DNA of 64,000 nt from Cepaea nemoralis (lineage: Eukaryota > Mollusca > Gastropoda > Stylommatophora > Helicidae). The position numbers and the translations under genes are program-made. The first letter of the stretch is position 1. Every line of letters starts with the position of its first letter. This document shows, in pieces, positions 1 through 11,034 of the stretch. The notes below the pieces were generated by a model. It saw nothing but the letters and a program-made list of their open reading frames with translations. It made no database searches and was not told the DNA's origin. The stretch is from the NCBI GenBank assembly GCA_014155875.1, contig JACEFZ010021394.1:1-64000 (forward strand). The letters are read 5' to 3'.

Positions 1-237
1 ACCCCCTTTTCCCCCCGAGCCCCACAGATGTCAACACCCAGAAGTACAGTGTCAAATCCAGTGCCTACTTTTGGATGGGTATTTTGACGATTTCAACCAG
101 TTTTGTGCACACAGAAAGATTTCATTTTGAATTTGCGATTACCATGAGGAAAACTGAAGCTCCACATTCCATCAATATCCGCACCTTGATTGAAAGAGAT
201 AAATTGCTGAGAGTATTCTTCATTTTGAACAAAAGGT

Positions 238-1021
238 CTGAACATTCGTAAATGTGTATCCTGCCTGTGTTGCCAATAACGTAAAATTAGTCAGTAAAGG
301 ACTCCTCATCTTGAATAGAAGATCTGAACATTCGTAAATGTGTATCCTGCCTATCTTAGCAATAACGTAAAATTAGTCAGTAAAGGACTCCTCATCTTGA
401 ATAAAAGATCTGAACATCGTAAATGTGTATCCTGCCTATCTTGGCAATAACGTAAAATTAGTCAGTAAAGGACTCCTCATCTTGAATAGAAGATCTGAAC
501 ATTCGTAAATGTGTATCCTGCCTATCTTGGCAATAACGTAAAATTAGTCAGTAAAGGACTCCTCATCTTGAACAGAAGATCTGAACATTTGTAAATGTGT
601 ATCCTGCCTGTGTTGGCAATAACGTAAAATTAGTCAGTAAAGGACTCCTCATCTTGAACAGAAGATCTGAACATTCGTAAATGTGTATCCTGCCTATCTT
701 GGCAATAACGTAAAATTAGTCAGTAAAGGACTCCTCATCTTGAATAGAAGATCTGAACATTCGTAAATGTGTATCCTGCCTGTCTTGGCAATAACGTAAA
801 ATTAGTCAGTAAAGGACTCCTCATCTTGAACAGAAGATCTGAACATTTGTAAATGTGTATCCTGCCTATGTTGGCAATAACGTACAGCCAGTAACTGTGT
901 ATCCTGCCTGTGTTGGCAATAACGTACAGCCAGTAACTGTGTATCCTGCCTATGTTGGCAATAACGTACAGCCAGTAACTGTGTATCCTGCCTGTGTTGG
1001 CAATAACGTACAGCCAGTAAG
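238..1021. repeat. composite minisatellite, 86-bp units then 42-bp units
   Basis: Seven 86-bp units (one is 85 bp) start at about 238, 324, 410, 495, 581, 667 and 753. Each holds the core TGTGTATCCTGCC, then TTGGCAATAACGTA, then GTCAGTAAAGGACTCC. From 854 the array switches to four 42-bp units (854, 896, 938, 980) that keep the core but replace the second half with CAGCCAGTAAC. The ORFs across it on both strands only reflect the repeat period and are not taken as genes. Confidence 0.93.
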
Positions 1022-1053
1022 TAAGAGACTCATTCACACGTCTTCATTCGTAC

Positions 1054-1262
1054 TGGGTATATGGTGCTAGGCCTAAATTGTGTTTGGCCAATCGGTAAGT
1101 GATATGGTCAGTATCACGCCGCCTGTCATTACTACAAGTGCCCATTGTAGGCTGCCTCCAGCCGGGACGCCCAGGTCAATTTTAAGCATCCATCCCGATG
1201 CAGATTCGAACCCATGGCCACCGGATCGGCTGTCTGGCCTTTAGTCACTACGCTAGTGCTTC
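1054..1262 (-). mobile_element. tRNA-derived SINE, family B, degenerate copy
   Basis: Read on the minus strand this begins with a tRNA-like head (a box A-like stretch near 1250, a box B-like GGGTTCGAATC near 1205-1215) and continues into the family B body, which includes the words for a conserved gatatggtcagtatcacgcc block. The same body recurs at 4.4, 41.9, 48.8 and 63.2 kb. The body is decayed and the tail is not preserved. Confidence 0.7.
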
Positions 1263-2399
1263 TTCCTACAACATGTCTCGAAATAGAAACCTGCTGTGGA
1301 AAAGAGAATTGCTAGGTCCATCACATTTCGTCGACCTGAGTGAATGAAGGGATATGTGGCCAGTCTCTCTCTCCTGTAGCGAACGTCGAGAGCTGACATA
1401 TTTGACTTGTACTTGGTTAATATTCTTTGCTGATACCATTGGTATTATTTTAATGGCTGAATAAGAACCCTGTCCATGTTCCATAGCAGTGGGTAAAGGT
1501 GGACGATAGATGTAACTAATGAGAATACCTTTTTTAAGGGAATGTCTAGTTGATTCAACATCGAAGTACACTTGTTCCTTTTCAAAGGTGCTGGTTCAAA
1601 GCCTATGTGGTCATTACAACTTTCGATTTGTATATTTTCTTATGTATATTCTACTCGTCCGCTTCTTTCCTCTGCTTCTGTAAGAGCCAACCAATACCTG
1701 AGGCTTCCATCGACGACGAGCTGTAATTTTAGTGACGGACTGTTATGTAGGCATTCTGGCAGCGAACGTATGCGTGCATGTCTGTGCGTGCTGTTGGTTT
1801 GTCGGGACTGCTGTCTGTTCCACTTTTCAGGTGGGAGAGTGTAGAGCAATTTGTGTGATATTCACCGGCACAGGAAAGGAGCATTATGGGGTGACACTGT
1901 GCCATGAAGTTTGAGACCGCTACTTAACAACTAACTACCGAGTACCCTATGGATTTATCTTTCAGGTAATAACAGATGCGTTTGATAAAAGTCGTAGAAA
2001 AGAAGAGAGCAGAAGCCAAAGTAAAGTAATGATAACAGAACAATATACCTGATCATGTCAATGACGAGAACAAATGTTTGGGGAATTTAAGGAAATGAGA
2101 CTTAGCGAGGGGGGATCATCCGGGTACGCACGGCAGGGCGTATGCTGAAGAAATCGACACGTGACACCGGGTCATTAGCCACCGGAACTGAGTTGGGAGG
2201 CGGAGCAGCTGAGTGTGCCGGGGCTATTCACTTCCGGGCATCACACGGTTAACTTGTTTGCGGCAATTGTGCACCATGAATGGAGGACAAGAACCATGTG
2301 CCTCACTGAAAGCTAGCCAGTCCCTGATGCTCTAGGCTGATAGATCTGTGCTAGAACACAGGTTGCAGTCTTATGTATTCAGACAATGGTCGTATGTTC
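1263..2399. other. unassigned sequence
   Basis: No recognisable gene or repeat family. The short ORFs present (60-100 codons) overlap on opposite strands and have no domain signatures. Nothing here supports a coding call. Confidence 0.5.
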
Positions 2400-2613
2400 G
2401 TGTCGCTTTCTTTTTATCTTCAGGGGTCTGGTCTCGAGCAGACATCAGCTTCGCGTCGACCGCCTTTACTTCCCGGAATACTTCCTGATACCCATTTTAG
2501 GTTGAATCGACCTAGAAACCAGAGTCATTGTGTTAATTATCTGGTCGAGGCAGATTTAATCGCAAGACCACAGGGCCGGCAGGAGAGAGTGCTAGTCACT
2601 GTGCTGCCACGGT
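2400..2613 (-). mobile_element. SINE family B, degenerate copy
   Basis: The minus strand carries the family B layout: a tRNA-like head near 2600, a middle with GGTCGA-type words, and a conserved ttacttcccggaatacttcc block near 2467-2486. It matches the copies at 4,388-4,622 and 41,927-42,148 by eye. Confidence 0.65.
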
Positions 2614-2625
2614 AGCTCGGATTGA

Positions 2626-2626
<1 letters not shown>

Positions 2627-2668
<42 letters not shown>
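2627..2668. repeat. (TA)n(TG)n microsatellite
   Basis: A short TA run followed by about fourteen TG dinucleotides, lying just outside a SINE B copy. Confidence 0.95.
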
Positions 2669-2670
<2 letters not shown>

Positions 2671-2739
2671 TAGACTGTGTTTTTGCGTTCGCTCCCTTTG
2701 GACTCAAGCGTAGTCCATAAACGTGCTACTAATGTGTCT

Positions 2740-3165
2740 TTTTCTTCTTCGTTAGCCCGAAATGTTTGTTTTGGACGTAATTGCGTTGTGGCTGTAAACA
2801 GGGATTAGGATATCTGCGCCTTCCGGCCGACACATCCGATTTCTTCAGGCATTTGTTGACCTGGTTAACCTTGCCATGTCTACTAATTCTAGTGCACTGG
2901 ACTGATTTTTTGCGTGTGGATTAGCTTTCCTTATTATCAGTGTACCTCGCTATCAGGCGAACCCACTCCGACCTCTGAGGTATAGACTATATATAATATG
3001 TCGCTCACTGGCTGTGGGCCTAAGACTCGACTTTTAGAGATACATGTATGGACGGGGCGTTAGTCCAGTCGGTACGGGGATGTGTTGATTGTGCCATGAG
3101 GCTGTCGGACGAGGCTCTATTCCTACCCGGCTGAGTGAGAAAATGACTGCCCGCTAATTCTTCTG
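2740..3165 (-). mobile_element. SINE family D, degenerate copy
   Basis: The segment 2,885-2,990 shares GTGGATTAGCTTTCC and the following block with 30,420-30,570 and, inverted, with 30,800-31,000. The 2,740-2,880 part (CCGACACATCC, GTTGACC.GGTTAACCTT) is also found at 28,215-28,280. The tRNA-like end lies near 3,060-3,140. The family is defined only by these copies, and its boundaries are approximate. Confidence 0.55.
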
Positions 3166-3845
3166 TGCATTTAGGCCTGCTAAATGTGGTGGTTATACAA
3201 CATAACAGGCATTTAGCAGGTTCTTTTCTTGTACTTTTTAACAAATGAATTAATAATGTATGGTAAGCTCCCTGTATTCCAGTAATCATCATCATCATAA
3301 GTCATTCCGATAAGCGTGGGGGGTCATTTTTCGCTATCTCACTCGATCACCAGAGTCGTGGATCAGCTCTGTGCTCTTGTCTCGACCATGCCATAAAGTT
3401 ATTTACGTCTCTGCCTCCCCTTGTTCTTTTCTCCTCATTCTCGCCAGTTGTCAACAATGAGTTGATTTCTTCTTATAACATGTTCAAATAACTGTGACTG
3501 TCTACGTCTAATTTCTCCAATCAGTTTACTGTTTTCGCTTGTTCTTGTAGGACTTGCTCATAATTCACATGTGAAAGGTGGTAGCTATACTAGCAAGAAA
3601 GATCTTGACTGCAGCAGAATATGACAATATAAAATGAATCAAAGAGTTATGTCAAGATCTAATGAGAAACATCAAGAACAAATGCATATACATTCCTGAC
3701 AAAGACCTCAAGCCAGGAAAACAGAAAACAATGAGGAAATCCCACCGTGATTTCTGTTCACCTGGCCTGAGATTCTTGTAAACGTACTTAATGCTTTTCA
3801 ACATAATCTTAACATACTTTTATGTTTAATATTACACATCTATAC
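3166..3845. other. unassigned sequence
   Basis: No recognisable gene. A short ATC/CAT run lies at about 3,287-3,297. Such runs mark LINE tails elsewhere in the window, so a decayed LINE end is possible, but no coding trace is visible. Confidence 0.4.
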
Positions 3846-3847
3846 CA

Positions 3848-4100
3848 AGTCGTCAGCTCCGTGGCGAAGGTGTTACGGGCGCATTTCGTAACCCCGTATA
3901 CCCGCGTTTGAAACACAGCTGCTCGCGATTTGGCAACAGACCGCCGTGCGTTGGTTTTTCAACGAAATGGTTTGGGTGCCGGTCGTTCAGAAAGCAATGG
4001 CAAATTACTGAGCGTAAACTTGCCAAGAGATCACAACAGCAAAAAATGCTGGTGTTGACTGCGACGTACTGTAAAGGATATGCAACTAACATTTTTTTTT
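3848..4100 (+). mobile_element. SINE family A, near full-length copy
   Basis: This carries the family signature: a GGCTCCGTGGCGAA-type head, then CGTAA.CCCG, AACACAGCTG, the strongly conserved AAGCAATGGCAAA, CGTAAACTTGCCAAGA, GTTGACTGCGACGT and GTAAAGGATATGCAACTAAC, and a T-rich end. About a dozen copies or fragments occur in the window on both strands. Better copies show pol III A and B boxes, so the head is tRNA-derived. Confidence 0.85.
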
Positions 4101-4387
4101 AAAATACGAGGTCGACAAATAGTATTCGAAATTATTCACTGTCTAAGAATCAGTAACATTACAATAATTTACACTAAGGTTTCTTCAATGTAATTTCCTT
4201 TTCAAATTGCACACTATTTTCCTCAACGTTCATAGTTTAATAAAAATGTTAGCTGCATATGCTATACAGAACGTTCTAGTCAACCCCAGCATTTATGGCT
4301 CTTTGTGCTTTCTTTGCAAATTAACATTCAGCAGACGTTCATAGAAAGTAAAAGAAAATCACCAATTTACATGCGTTACGGACTAGT
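4100..4387. other. unassigned AT-rich spacer with a SINE A scrap
   Basis: No gene. Positions 4,268-4,292 carry the inverted 3' end of SINE A (GTCAACCCCAGCATTT), i.e. a tiny 5'-truncated minus-strand remnant. Confidence 0.5.
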
Positions 4388-4622
4388 GGGTGTATGGTGC
4401 TACACGCATATGTTTATAGACCACTTGAGCACTCCAGGGGGATGTGATCAGTATCCCGTCGGGCGCTGTCACTTGCCAATACATTTTCTAGTACCTATTT
4501 TGAGCTGAATCGACTTGGAAGCTCAGAGGAATTTGAAAAAAATCCACCTTGATGAGAGTTCGTCTAAGACCCCTGGGTTGGCAACAAGCGTCTAGCCACT
4601 ACATACACTACCGCGGCTCCCA
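4388..4622 (-). mobile_element. SINE family B copy
   Basis: The minus-strand reading gives a tRNA-like head ending at 4,622 (CTACCGCGGCTCCC at its outer edge in plus orientation), a middle with GAATCGACTTGGAAG, and the GATGTGATCAGTATCCCG block. The 3' side carries a conserved GTATGGTGCTA word. Confidence 0.75.
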
Positions 4623-5208
4623 AAGCTCATAGCCTTCTTGGTAATATTCCCGGGACCCATTCTGTGAAATCACTTTCAGTGTATTGTTACTGTGATAGTA
4701 GCGTTTAGAGCTTTCATCTAATGGCCACCCATTCAGTGCCGATTTGAGCAACAAACTGAAAAGCATGCTGGTTGCTGGTCGGTGGATTATACACGGCGCT
4801 CCATGGCGGACGCGTTGTGTATTGCGAGATATTGCTTCACTACAGAGATTGACATAGACGGTTGGTTACTACGTGGATGATCATCGACACCATCCCGACC
4901 ATCTGGAAAATGTTTGTGCAACGCTAAAATATAAATGTTCATCATTGAAGTATCATCATTTGTTATCTAAAGGTTACTGTCTCTAGTGGTGGCATGTTAC
5001 GTAAAATATGTGTCAGTTGTAAGTTATTACATAAATGACATATTCAGCTCCGACCATGTAACGTGCACAACAAACGGTCAATCACTTTTCACATAGATTC
5101 GAAAATAAATTTGAAGCAAAGGTATTTTATCCAGATCACAAATTTATCAAATTCATGTAAAGTTAAAAATAAAGGACATTTTTACACGCCTTATGATCTT
5201 TGGGCATA
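4623..5208. other. unassigned sequence
   Basis: No gene or repeat family recognised. The short ORF at 5,063-5,260 has no domain signature and runs into a SINE. Confidence 0.5.
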
Positions 5209-5351
5209 TGGTGGTAGATCCATGTTTTATAGACCTGTCGACTCTCTGTGTATCATGTGATATTTCCCAGGACATTTCCTGGTACATATTTTAGGCCTTT
5301 TACCACCGGGTCGGTAGGCGAACTTCTTGCTAATTAGCTACCCCGTCTCCC
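5209..5351 (-). mobile_element. SINE family B, partial
   Basis: The copy is shortened relative to 4,388-4,622. The tRNA-like end (CTAATTAGCTACCCCGTCTCC) and the TTTCCCAGGACATTTCCTGG block are retained, while part of the middle is missing. Confidence 0.65.
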
Positions 5352-5665
5352 TCACTACCATCTTATACAACTACAATTTCTAAGACAGAATCACTCATTC
5401 AAATCATTAATTCACACACGCGTCGACTACTGACAATTATGTTTGAAGCTAACTAGTGTGAATGTCTATGGTTAGATTCATTCTACGGTTTCTTATTTCC
5501 TTCCGCATCTGAGACCAAAGTCAGGTGTTTTCATGACTAGGATAATGTTATTTTTTAAATCTCCATGACTCTCCAAAGAAAAGTCAAGCCTCCTTTTGTG
5601 ATCATGTATTGATAGCTTGTGAACCATGTTGTTCCCGCCTTAATTAATTATATATCACATTGATC
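5352..5665. other. unassigned sequence
   Basis: I see no gene or repeat family in this stretch. Confidence 0.5.
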
Positions 5666-5970
5666 TGCTAGAATACTCATTAACGATTTCCTTGAAGAGG
5701 CCAATGAAATTAGAACAATGTATACGACTATAAGATAGAAACAAAAAGCACTCTTTGGTCATGTGATGAGGAGAAAAGGATTGAAGAACATCGTGACAAC
5801 GAGAAAGATTAGTAGGACAAGAGACAATGGCGGTTGAAGCGAAATGATCCCGAATGGCCTGAGACGGTGGCATGAAGGGACATCACCAGAGAGTTAATAC
5901 GGAACACAAGGGACCGAAAAATGTGGAGCACCATGAACGCCTTCGCCAGTTGCCAGGGCACATGATGATG
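5666..5970 (+). pseudogene. 3' end of an RTE-like LINE, decayed
   Basis: The plus strand has decayed codons for the LINE C-terminus also seen at 14.1, 42.9 and 53.3 kb: a FGHVMRR-like stretch near 5,755-5,770, an ENIVT-like stretch, and the W.A.NA.AS terminal words, followed by GGGCACATGATGATGAG. All frames are broken. The ATG-repeat 3' end matches the other copies. RTE-type is inferred from the tail style and the C-terminal motif. Confidence 0.7.
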
Positions 5971-7369
5971 AGATCAGATAACACGCGAATTACGATAAAT
6001 TATTCCATTGCAAAACAGTTACAGTTGCCTATATAACAGTTGTGATGTTTTGAGTAACAAGTGAACAAACGAAACGTGGGAAATTAATCCATGGGTAGTG
6101 ATTGACACGTAGAGTGAAGAAAGAAAACTTCGTGCGCTGTAAAAATGGAAGCGTTAAAATGCTGTCAATATTCTGTAGTTGTGGGTTCGGGTGGATGACA
6201 GAGCTGGTAATGAAGACACCTTGTCAAAGATATCAAGTTAGTTATGAATCAAAGTACACTAATTCTTTCATGAAGACGCTATCGTCATTTGGAGACAACT
6301 GGTTCAGATCCCGACTTGCCTATATGTTTTAGTTTATATAATGTCTAGTTTGTCCTTATGTCTACTTGCTTTCCTTAGTTATGAGCTACTTGGCTATGAG
6401 TGCTAATCAATACCTGTGAATGTATTTGAAGGAAACCCGAGAAAGCCATTCCAAGCTTCTCTGGGAGTTAGCCAGGAAAATGTAAACGTATTTGGTTTTA
6501 GTTTGGGTTGCCAGATTGAGTCACTAAGAAACTGGGACATTTCCCAGAAGTATAGGGTGTATTTTTAATGACTGTGCAGTGTTTGAAAATATTGCCGGTC
6601 CAAGTTGTATATTCACCCTCTGTAAACTTTATGCAACATATCAGAGGTCACCGTGGTCGAGAGGTTTAACGAGCTGGCGCTTAAACTTTATGTGTGCTGA
6701 AGGCGGGGTAGTGGACTCATTCCACACAAATGCGGAGTCGATTTAAACTTTTACTTCACGTTCAGATTTCAATGGCAAACTTCTAAAATTACATACAGAA
6801 TCAACACGGGGTTCATTGCAACATCATACAAATAACTTGCAATTTTAATACATAAATAAATAAAACAAGCTAAATCAAAGATGGTTTAAAAATTAACACT
6901 GTCACTACATATGATGTTTAACGGCATGATACACACTCTTAATTAAGACATAAAACCCACGAACAATATGTTTGCACTATTAATAATAACCTGGTTAATA
7001 AACTGGCATAACAGATATTACAGCTAAATATGCCAGGGAATCAGTCGTGCAACATGTTGTGTTTGCGGCTTCTGTGTTTACATTGACTAAGGGAGTACAT
7101 TGTTTTGACATTCTTAACTGTGGCAAAGTCATTGTTTTACAACATAGCTGTCAATTCTTTTTAAAGTGCTTGCAGCGTGCATCTTCGATTTGTGTTTTGT
7201 TCTTCCTGCTTGTATTCTGGTGATCACACTTCAATGTAAATGTAACACTTGCAGTTTCACACCCACAAAAACGTTTTTCATTTCATCAGAAATCACGTTA
7301 TGATACGCATACAGCTTAGCTTACAACTTATTATGTACGCGTCATAATAAACAGAAACCGATCAACTGT
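5971..7369. other. unassigned, with one tRNA-like patch
   Basis: No gene recognised. Positions 6,648-6,740 look like a decayed tRNA-type SINE head (a box A-like TGGTCGAGAGG at 6,655-6,665), but the B box is poor. The rest is AT-rich with no tandem structure. Confidence 0.4.
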
Positions 7370-7371
7370 AC

Positions 7372-7600
7372 TAACCATGATCGGCACCTTGCCGTCTTGA
7401 CAGACGATAATTTTAAAATGGAGATATTCCTCTCCATAGCACAAAACTTGGGCTGAGTGTAGAAACCATTTGTTGCCCATGTAGCTTGATCCCTCTAGCC
7501 CTCCTGCATAGTTTACTCCAGAGGAAAGGTAACACCAGTACATCAGGTTTAAGACAACCTGCAGAAGCTGCCGGATCAGCAAAGCAATGCTCTTCCTTTA
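7372..7600 (+). repeat. unclassified repeat E, left part (host of the mariner)
   Basis: Matches 13,698-13,925 along its length: GGCACCTTGCCGTCTTG, CCTCTCCATAGCAC, CAGAGGAAAGGTAACACC, AGAAGCTGCCGGATCAGCAA. The match stops at the mariner left end and resumes at 8,923. ORFs across it have no known domains. Confidence 0.8.
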
Positions 7601-8922
7601 CAAGGGGCTTCTCGTAAGTCTTTAGTCTGACCATGAAGGAGTAGTCGGAGAAAATTTAAATTTGGCACAGTGCTTATTCCTTCTCAATGTAGCCATCACC
7701 TGAATTTATGCATTTCTGCCTTCTATGCGTGACCTTGAAAAGACCTTCAGAATAAAACAACCTATTTTTCGAACTAAACCAGTTATCACAAGTCAGTATG
7801 ACATCGTCGTCACTGTCAAAACAATTTCCTTTCAGCCGTTTTTTACGATTTGGGAAAATAAAAAAGTCTGATGGAGCCAAATCTGAAGAAAATGGTGGGT
7901 GTGGAACAATTTCAATATTCAAATGGTTGGCAGTTTGCAGCACAAGCCGTGCTTCATGGGAGGGCGCGTTATCTTGAAGCACAGGCAAGAATTTTCGTAC
8001 GCGCTATCCCTCCTTTTCTGGTCACAGCCTTTCTTAGTTTGATAAGGAGATTTTTATAGTACTGCCCATTAACCATGTCGCTATGAAGCATGTAATCTTT
8101 CAATATGACACCTTTGACGTCCCAAAAATCAGCCAGCATCACTTTTCTTGCAGGTTTTTGTGCTCTTGGCTTGACATGTGTTGGCAAGCCCGGGGTTTTC
8201 CACTGCAAGCTGGAAATTTTCGATTCTGGGTCATAATGGTGAATCCAAGTCTCATCTACCGTCACCATGGTCGTCAACATGTTTTTCGACCACCTCATGT
8301 TGAGCAACTGGCCACAGCAATCAACCCGTGTTTGTTTCTGTTCACATGTCAGCAGGCGCGGGACCCAGCGGGCACACACTTTTCTCATGTTCAGTCTGTT
8401 GTGTAAAATTCTAAGAACTTTACTCTTACTCAGTTTTGCTGAACCCGATATCTCTGCAATTGTCATTTTTCTATCCTGGTCTATGATTTTCTTCACTTTT
8501 GCACCATTTGCATCATTGCACTCTGAGGACGGTCGTACTGATCTTGGCAGATCAGCAAATTGGGAACGGCCACACTTAAACTGCAAACACCAATTTTTTA
8601 CAGAAACATACGAAGGACATACGTCCTAAAACACTGGCTCCATCTCCTGTGTATTTTAGTAGATGTGTTTTCCTGTAACATCAAGAATTTTATCACAGTC
8701 CTGGCGTCTGATTTCTCCATTGTTCTGACAAGCCGTTGAATGTGCAGATCTGATCAAAAGGGTGTATTGTGCCGTGCACCATATCGGGAAAACGATTTGA
8801 GGAGGAAAATTCATAATTCATATCTATATTACAAGTTGAATGAGCTATATATGTGCCAAATTTAAATTGTCTCCGCCTACTCCTTCATGGTCAGACTAAA
8901 GAATTATGAGAAGCCCCTTGTA
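7599..8922 (-). mobile_element. mariner DNA transposon with TA target-site duplication
   Basis: The element proper is 7,601-8,920 (1,320 bp), the usual mariner size. The termini are inverted repeats of about 70 bp (7,601-7,669 and 8,853-8,920) beginning CAAGGGGCTTCTC, with a few mismatches, flanked on both sides by TA. Internal parts of the inverted repeat include CTTTAGTCTGACCATGAAGG. The element carries one damaged transposase gene on the minus strand and lies inside repeat E. Confidence 0.92.
7674..8720 (-). pseudogene. mariner transposase, DD34D, frameshifted
   Basis: Mariner transposase cuts the element out and pastes it at TA dinucleotides. Reading leftward, the likely start is ATG at 8,720 (MEKSDARTVIKF, typical of the mariner N-terminal helix-turn-helix). 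The frame changes before the FKCGRSQFADLPRSVRPS linker (about 8,585). The first catalytic block VTVDETWIHHYDPE lies in the 8,586-7,969 segment. A second shift near 7,970-7,988 leads to LQDNAPSH and HPPFSSDLAPSDFF. The spacing between the last two aspartates is 34 residues, so DD34D. Catalytic residues survive, but at least two frameshifts inactivate the gene. Confidence 0.9.
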
Positions 8923-8980
8923 CACTGTCAGACCTTCGATCCTAAATCATTTATCGACCAAGGCTTAGGGCCTGGTCTAC
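8923..8980 (+). repeat. unclassified repeat E, right part
   Basis: Continues repeat E after the mariner: CTTCGATCCTA and CCAAGGCTTAGGGCCTGGTCT, matching 13,932-13,977. Confidence 0.75.
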
Positions 8981-8997
8981 CTATATCTATCTATCTC

Positions 8998-9064
<67 letters not shown>

Positions 9065-9095
9065 GTCTGTCTGTCTGTCTGTCCGTCCGTCCGGC

Positions 9096-9142
<47 letters not shown>

Positions 9143-9150
9143 ATACCTAC
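8981..9150 (+). repeat. (CTAT)n and (CTGT)n microsatellite
   Basis: About 17 CTAT-type units pass into CTGT units, with a short CCGT/CGGCTGT interruption near 9,083-9,095. The overlapping ORF (YLSIYLS repeats) is a translation artefact. Confidence 0.96.
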
Positions 9151-9797
9151 CTATCTAGCTATAAATTTAGGTAATCTACCCATCTCACCTTCCATCTATC
9201 CACTCATCTGCCTAGCCTACAAGGTATTAGGTCACCTTCAATCACCCTACCCAGTTAGCGCCCTTCTTACGGTAGCGCCCTAACACCGAATTCTCCCCTT
9301 CCCAGTTGTCACCAACAAAATAGTCTGCTCCTACCTACAGCCTAGCGACAGGTCGACGCGCCAGCAGTCTGGCGATCAGACTACTGCATGTCAGTGCTGC
9401 CCGCCTGGTTCACTCCATTAGACCCGTTAATTGTGTGGATGGCCGATCTTCTACACAACCATCTTGGCTTTATCCCTCATTATTCCATCTGTTTTCCTTC
9501 TTAGCTATTTAATGCCCCAGACACGCTATTAGTTTAAAGGAGTTCAGTCTGGCATGGTTGATGAAAACACGATTAGACTGTGGCAAATGTGAAGTAAATT
9601 AATACTGAAAGGGGCGGAGAGATGGAGTCAGAGTGAGATTGGGGAAGGGGGGGGGGGGAGCGAATAAGAAACATAGGTACAGAAACCTATAGGCAGACAG
9701 TAGCAGAGAAAGATAGAGACAAATAAATTCTAAGATTGAGATAAAGAAAGACGGAGAGGGAGCTGAAAAGAAGAAGACATACTCTCTCTATATTCCT

Positions 9798-9801
<4 letters not shown>
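9151..9801. other. unassigned sequence
   Basis: No gene. It contains a G run at about 9,648-9,658 and GA-rich DNA from 9,600 to 9,780. Confidence 0.5.
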
Positions 9802-9828
<27 letters not shown>

Positions 9829-9840
9829 GATATATATATA

Positions 9841-9882
<42 letters not shown>

Positions 9883-9885
9883 GCC
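9802..9885. repeat. (TA)n microsatellite
   Basis: Two TA runs separated by short interruptions (GATA, TACTA, TATTA). Confidence 0.95.
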
Positions 9886-10134
9886 GTCCTTAACTTTATA
9901 ATCACTGATATTATCCGTCTTGAATTGTATATGCCCTGTTATAGTTACCCTTTTAACTCTATATGTCTTGTTATAGTTCGTCTTTAACTCTACATGCTAT
10001 GTTATCATGCTTATTTAACTCTCTATGCCTTAACATTGTCCGTCTTTAGTTTAATATGCCAGGTTAGTAGTCCCTCTTTTAAATCAACAATAAAACAGGA
10101 CCTTCTTATATGCCTGGTGCATATTAGGTCATTA
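9886..10134. repeat. decayed short-period satellite, block 1
   Basis: Diverged copies of a roughly 35-45 nt unit with the consensus words GTTATAGTCCGTCTTTAACTC and TATATGCC (for example near 9,940, 9,975 and 10,045). Related blocks occur at 12,330-12,560, 13,020-13,130 and 15,215-15,380. Confidence 0.6.
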
Positions 10135-10374
10135 TCATAATATGTTCTGTGAACTGGCGTAGGCATTCATGCAACTCCACAGATCTGGTTCTTGATGTTC
10201 TGCATCAGTTGATTACATTCCTCCACGCCATCGTCTCAGTCCACCCAGAATCATTTTCCTTGCTCTGCCACTGCATCTTCTACAACTGATATTTCCAGTC
10301 GTCACGATGTTTCCCAAAGCCTCTCTTCTCATTATATGCCCAAAGAATTTGTTTGTCTCTTATAGTGGTTATAA

Positions 10375-10998
10375 TTGTGAAGGAAGATACTGGTGCTTTT
10401 GCCTTGACCACAAATAGTCTGCCTACGGAAGTCATGGCAGTAAGTAAAGGAATAACATGGCTCGAGACACAGACCTGTACTCGGGCATGGTTCCTTAGTG
10501 ACTCAGTGAGTTTGTTCAGGAAGACAGAGATGGGGTTGGTCCGAAGATAGTGGTTGTCTCTGGAGCGGTCACAGCTGGCAAAGATTAGTTTCATTATCGT
10601 ACTAGGGCATGCGGGTGTACAAGGACATGAGCAGGTAGACAGGCTTGCAGGTAAGGCTACTGTGGAGGGCGGACGAGCCATGGACCAGGCTGGTATACTG
10701 AATGCTCAACGAGAAGTAAGTCATTTGCGAGAACCAAGTGATGACAGTGAATTTACAACCATGGTCAGACTGCGAGAACAGCAAGTTAAAAGTGGTGTGG
10801 CCAAACAAGAACACTATGCAGGAAGCCAAACAAGATTAATAAATCAACATAGAACTGTGTTAGCCGCTACACGCTGCGGGATTTACTGAGGAGGAGATCC
10901 GAGCTCTTATAGACTGAATGGTTCGATGTGCAATGAAGATGATCTGTCGACTAACTAACTAACTAACCAACCAACTAACTAACTAACTAACTAACTAG

Positions 10999-11034
<36 letters not shown>
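10375..11034 (+). pseudogene. RNase H domain and 3' end of an I-type LINE
   Basis: One frame runs from about 10,375 to 10,889 with a single TAG at 10,548-10,550. Upstream of the stop are TEVMAV (catalytic Glu) and LSDSVS (catalytic Asp). Downstream is GHAGVQGHEQVDRLAG (catalytic Asp), the usual RNase H end. Non-LTR elements with an RNase H domain fall in the I/R1-type groups. The 3' end carries an ACTA repeat tail. The 5' part is missing, as in a truncated retrotransposition. It sits inside the minus-strand LINE at 10,135-11,420. Confidence 0.8.
10951..11034 (+). repeat. (AACT)n tail of the RNase H LINE
   Basis: About 20 units of AACT with minor variants (AACC, AGCT) directly after the LINE 3' end, consistent with a tandem-repeat LINE tail. 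Confidence 0.9.
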
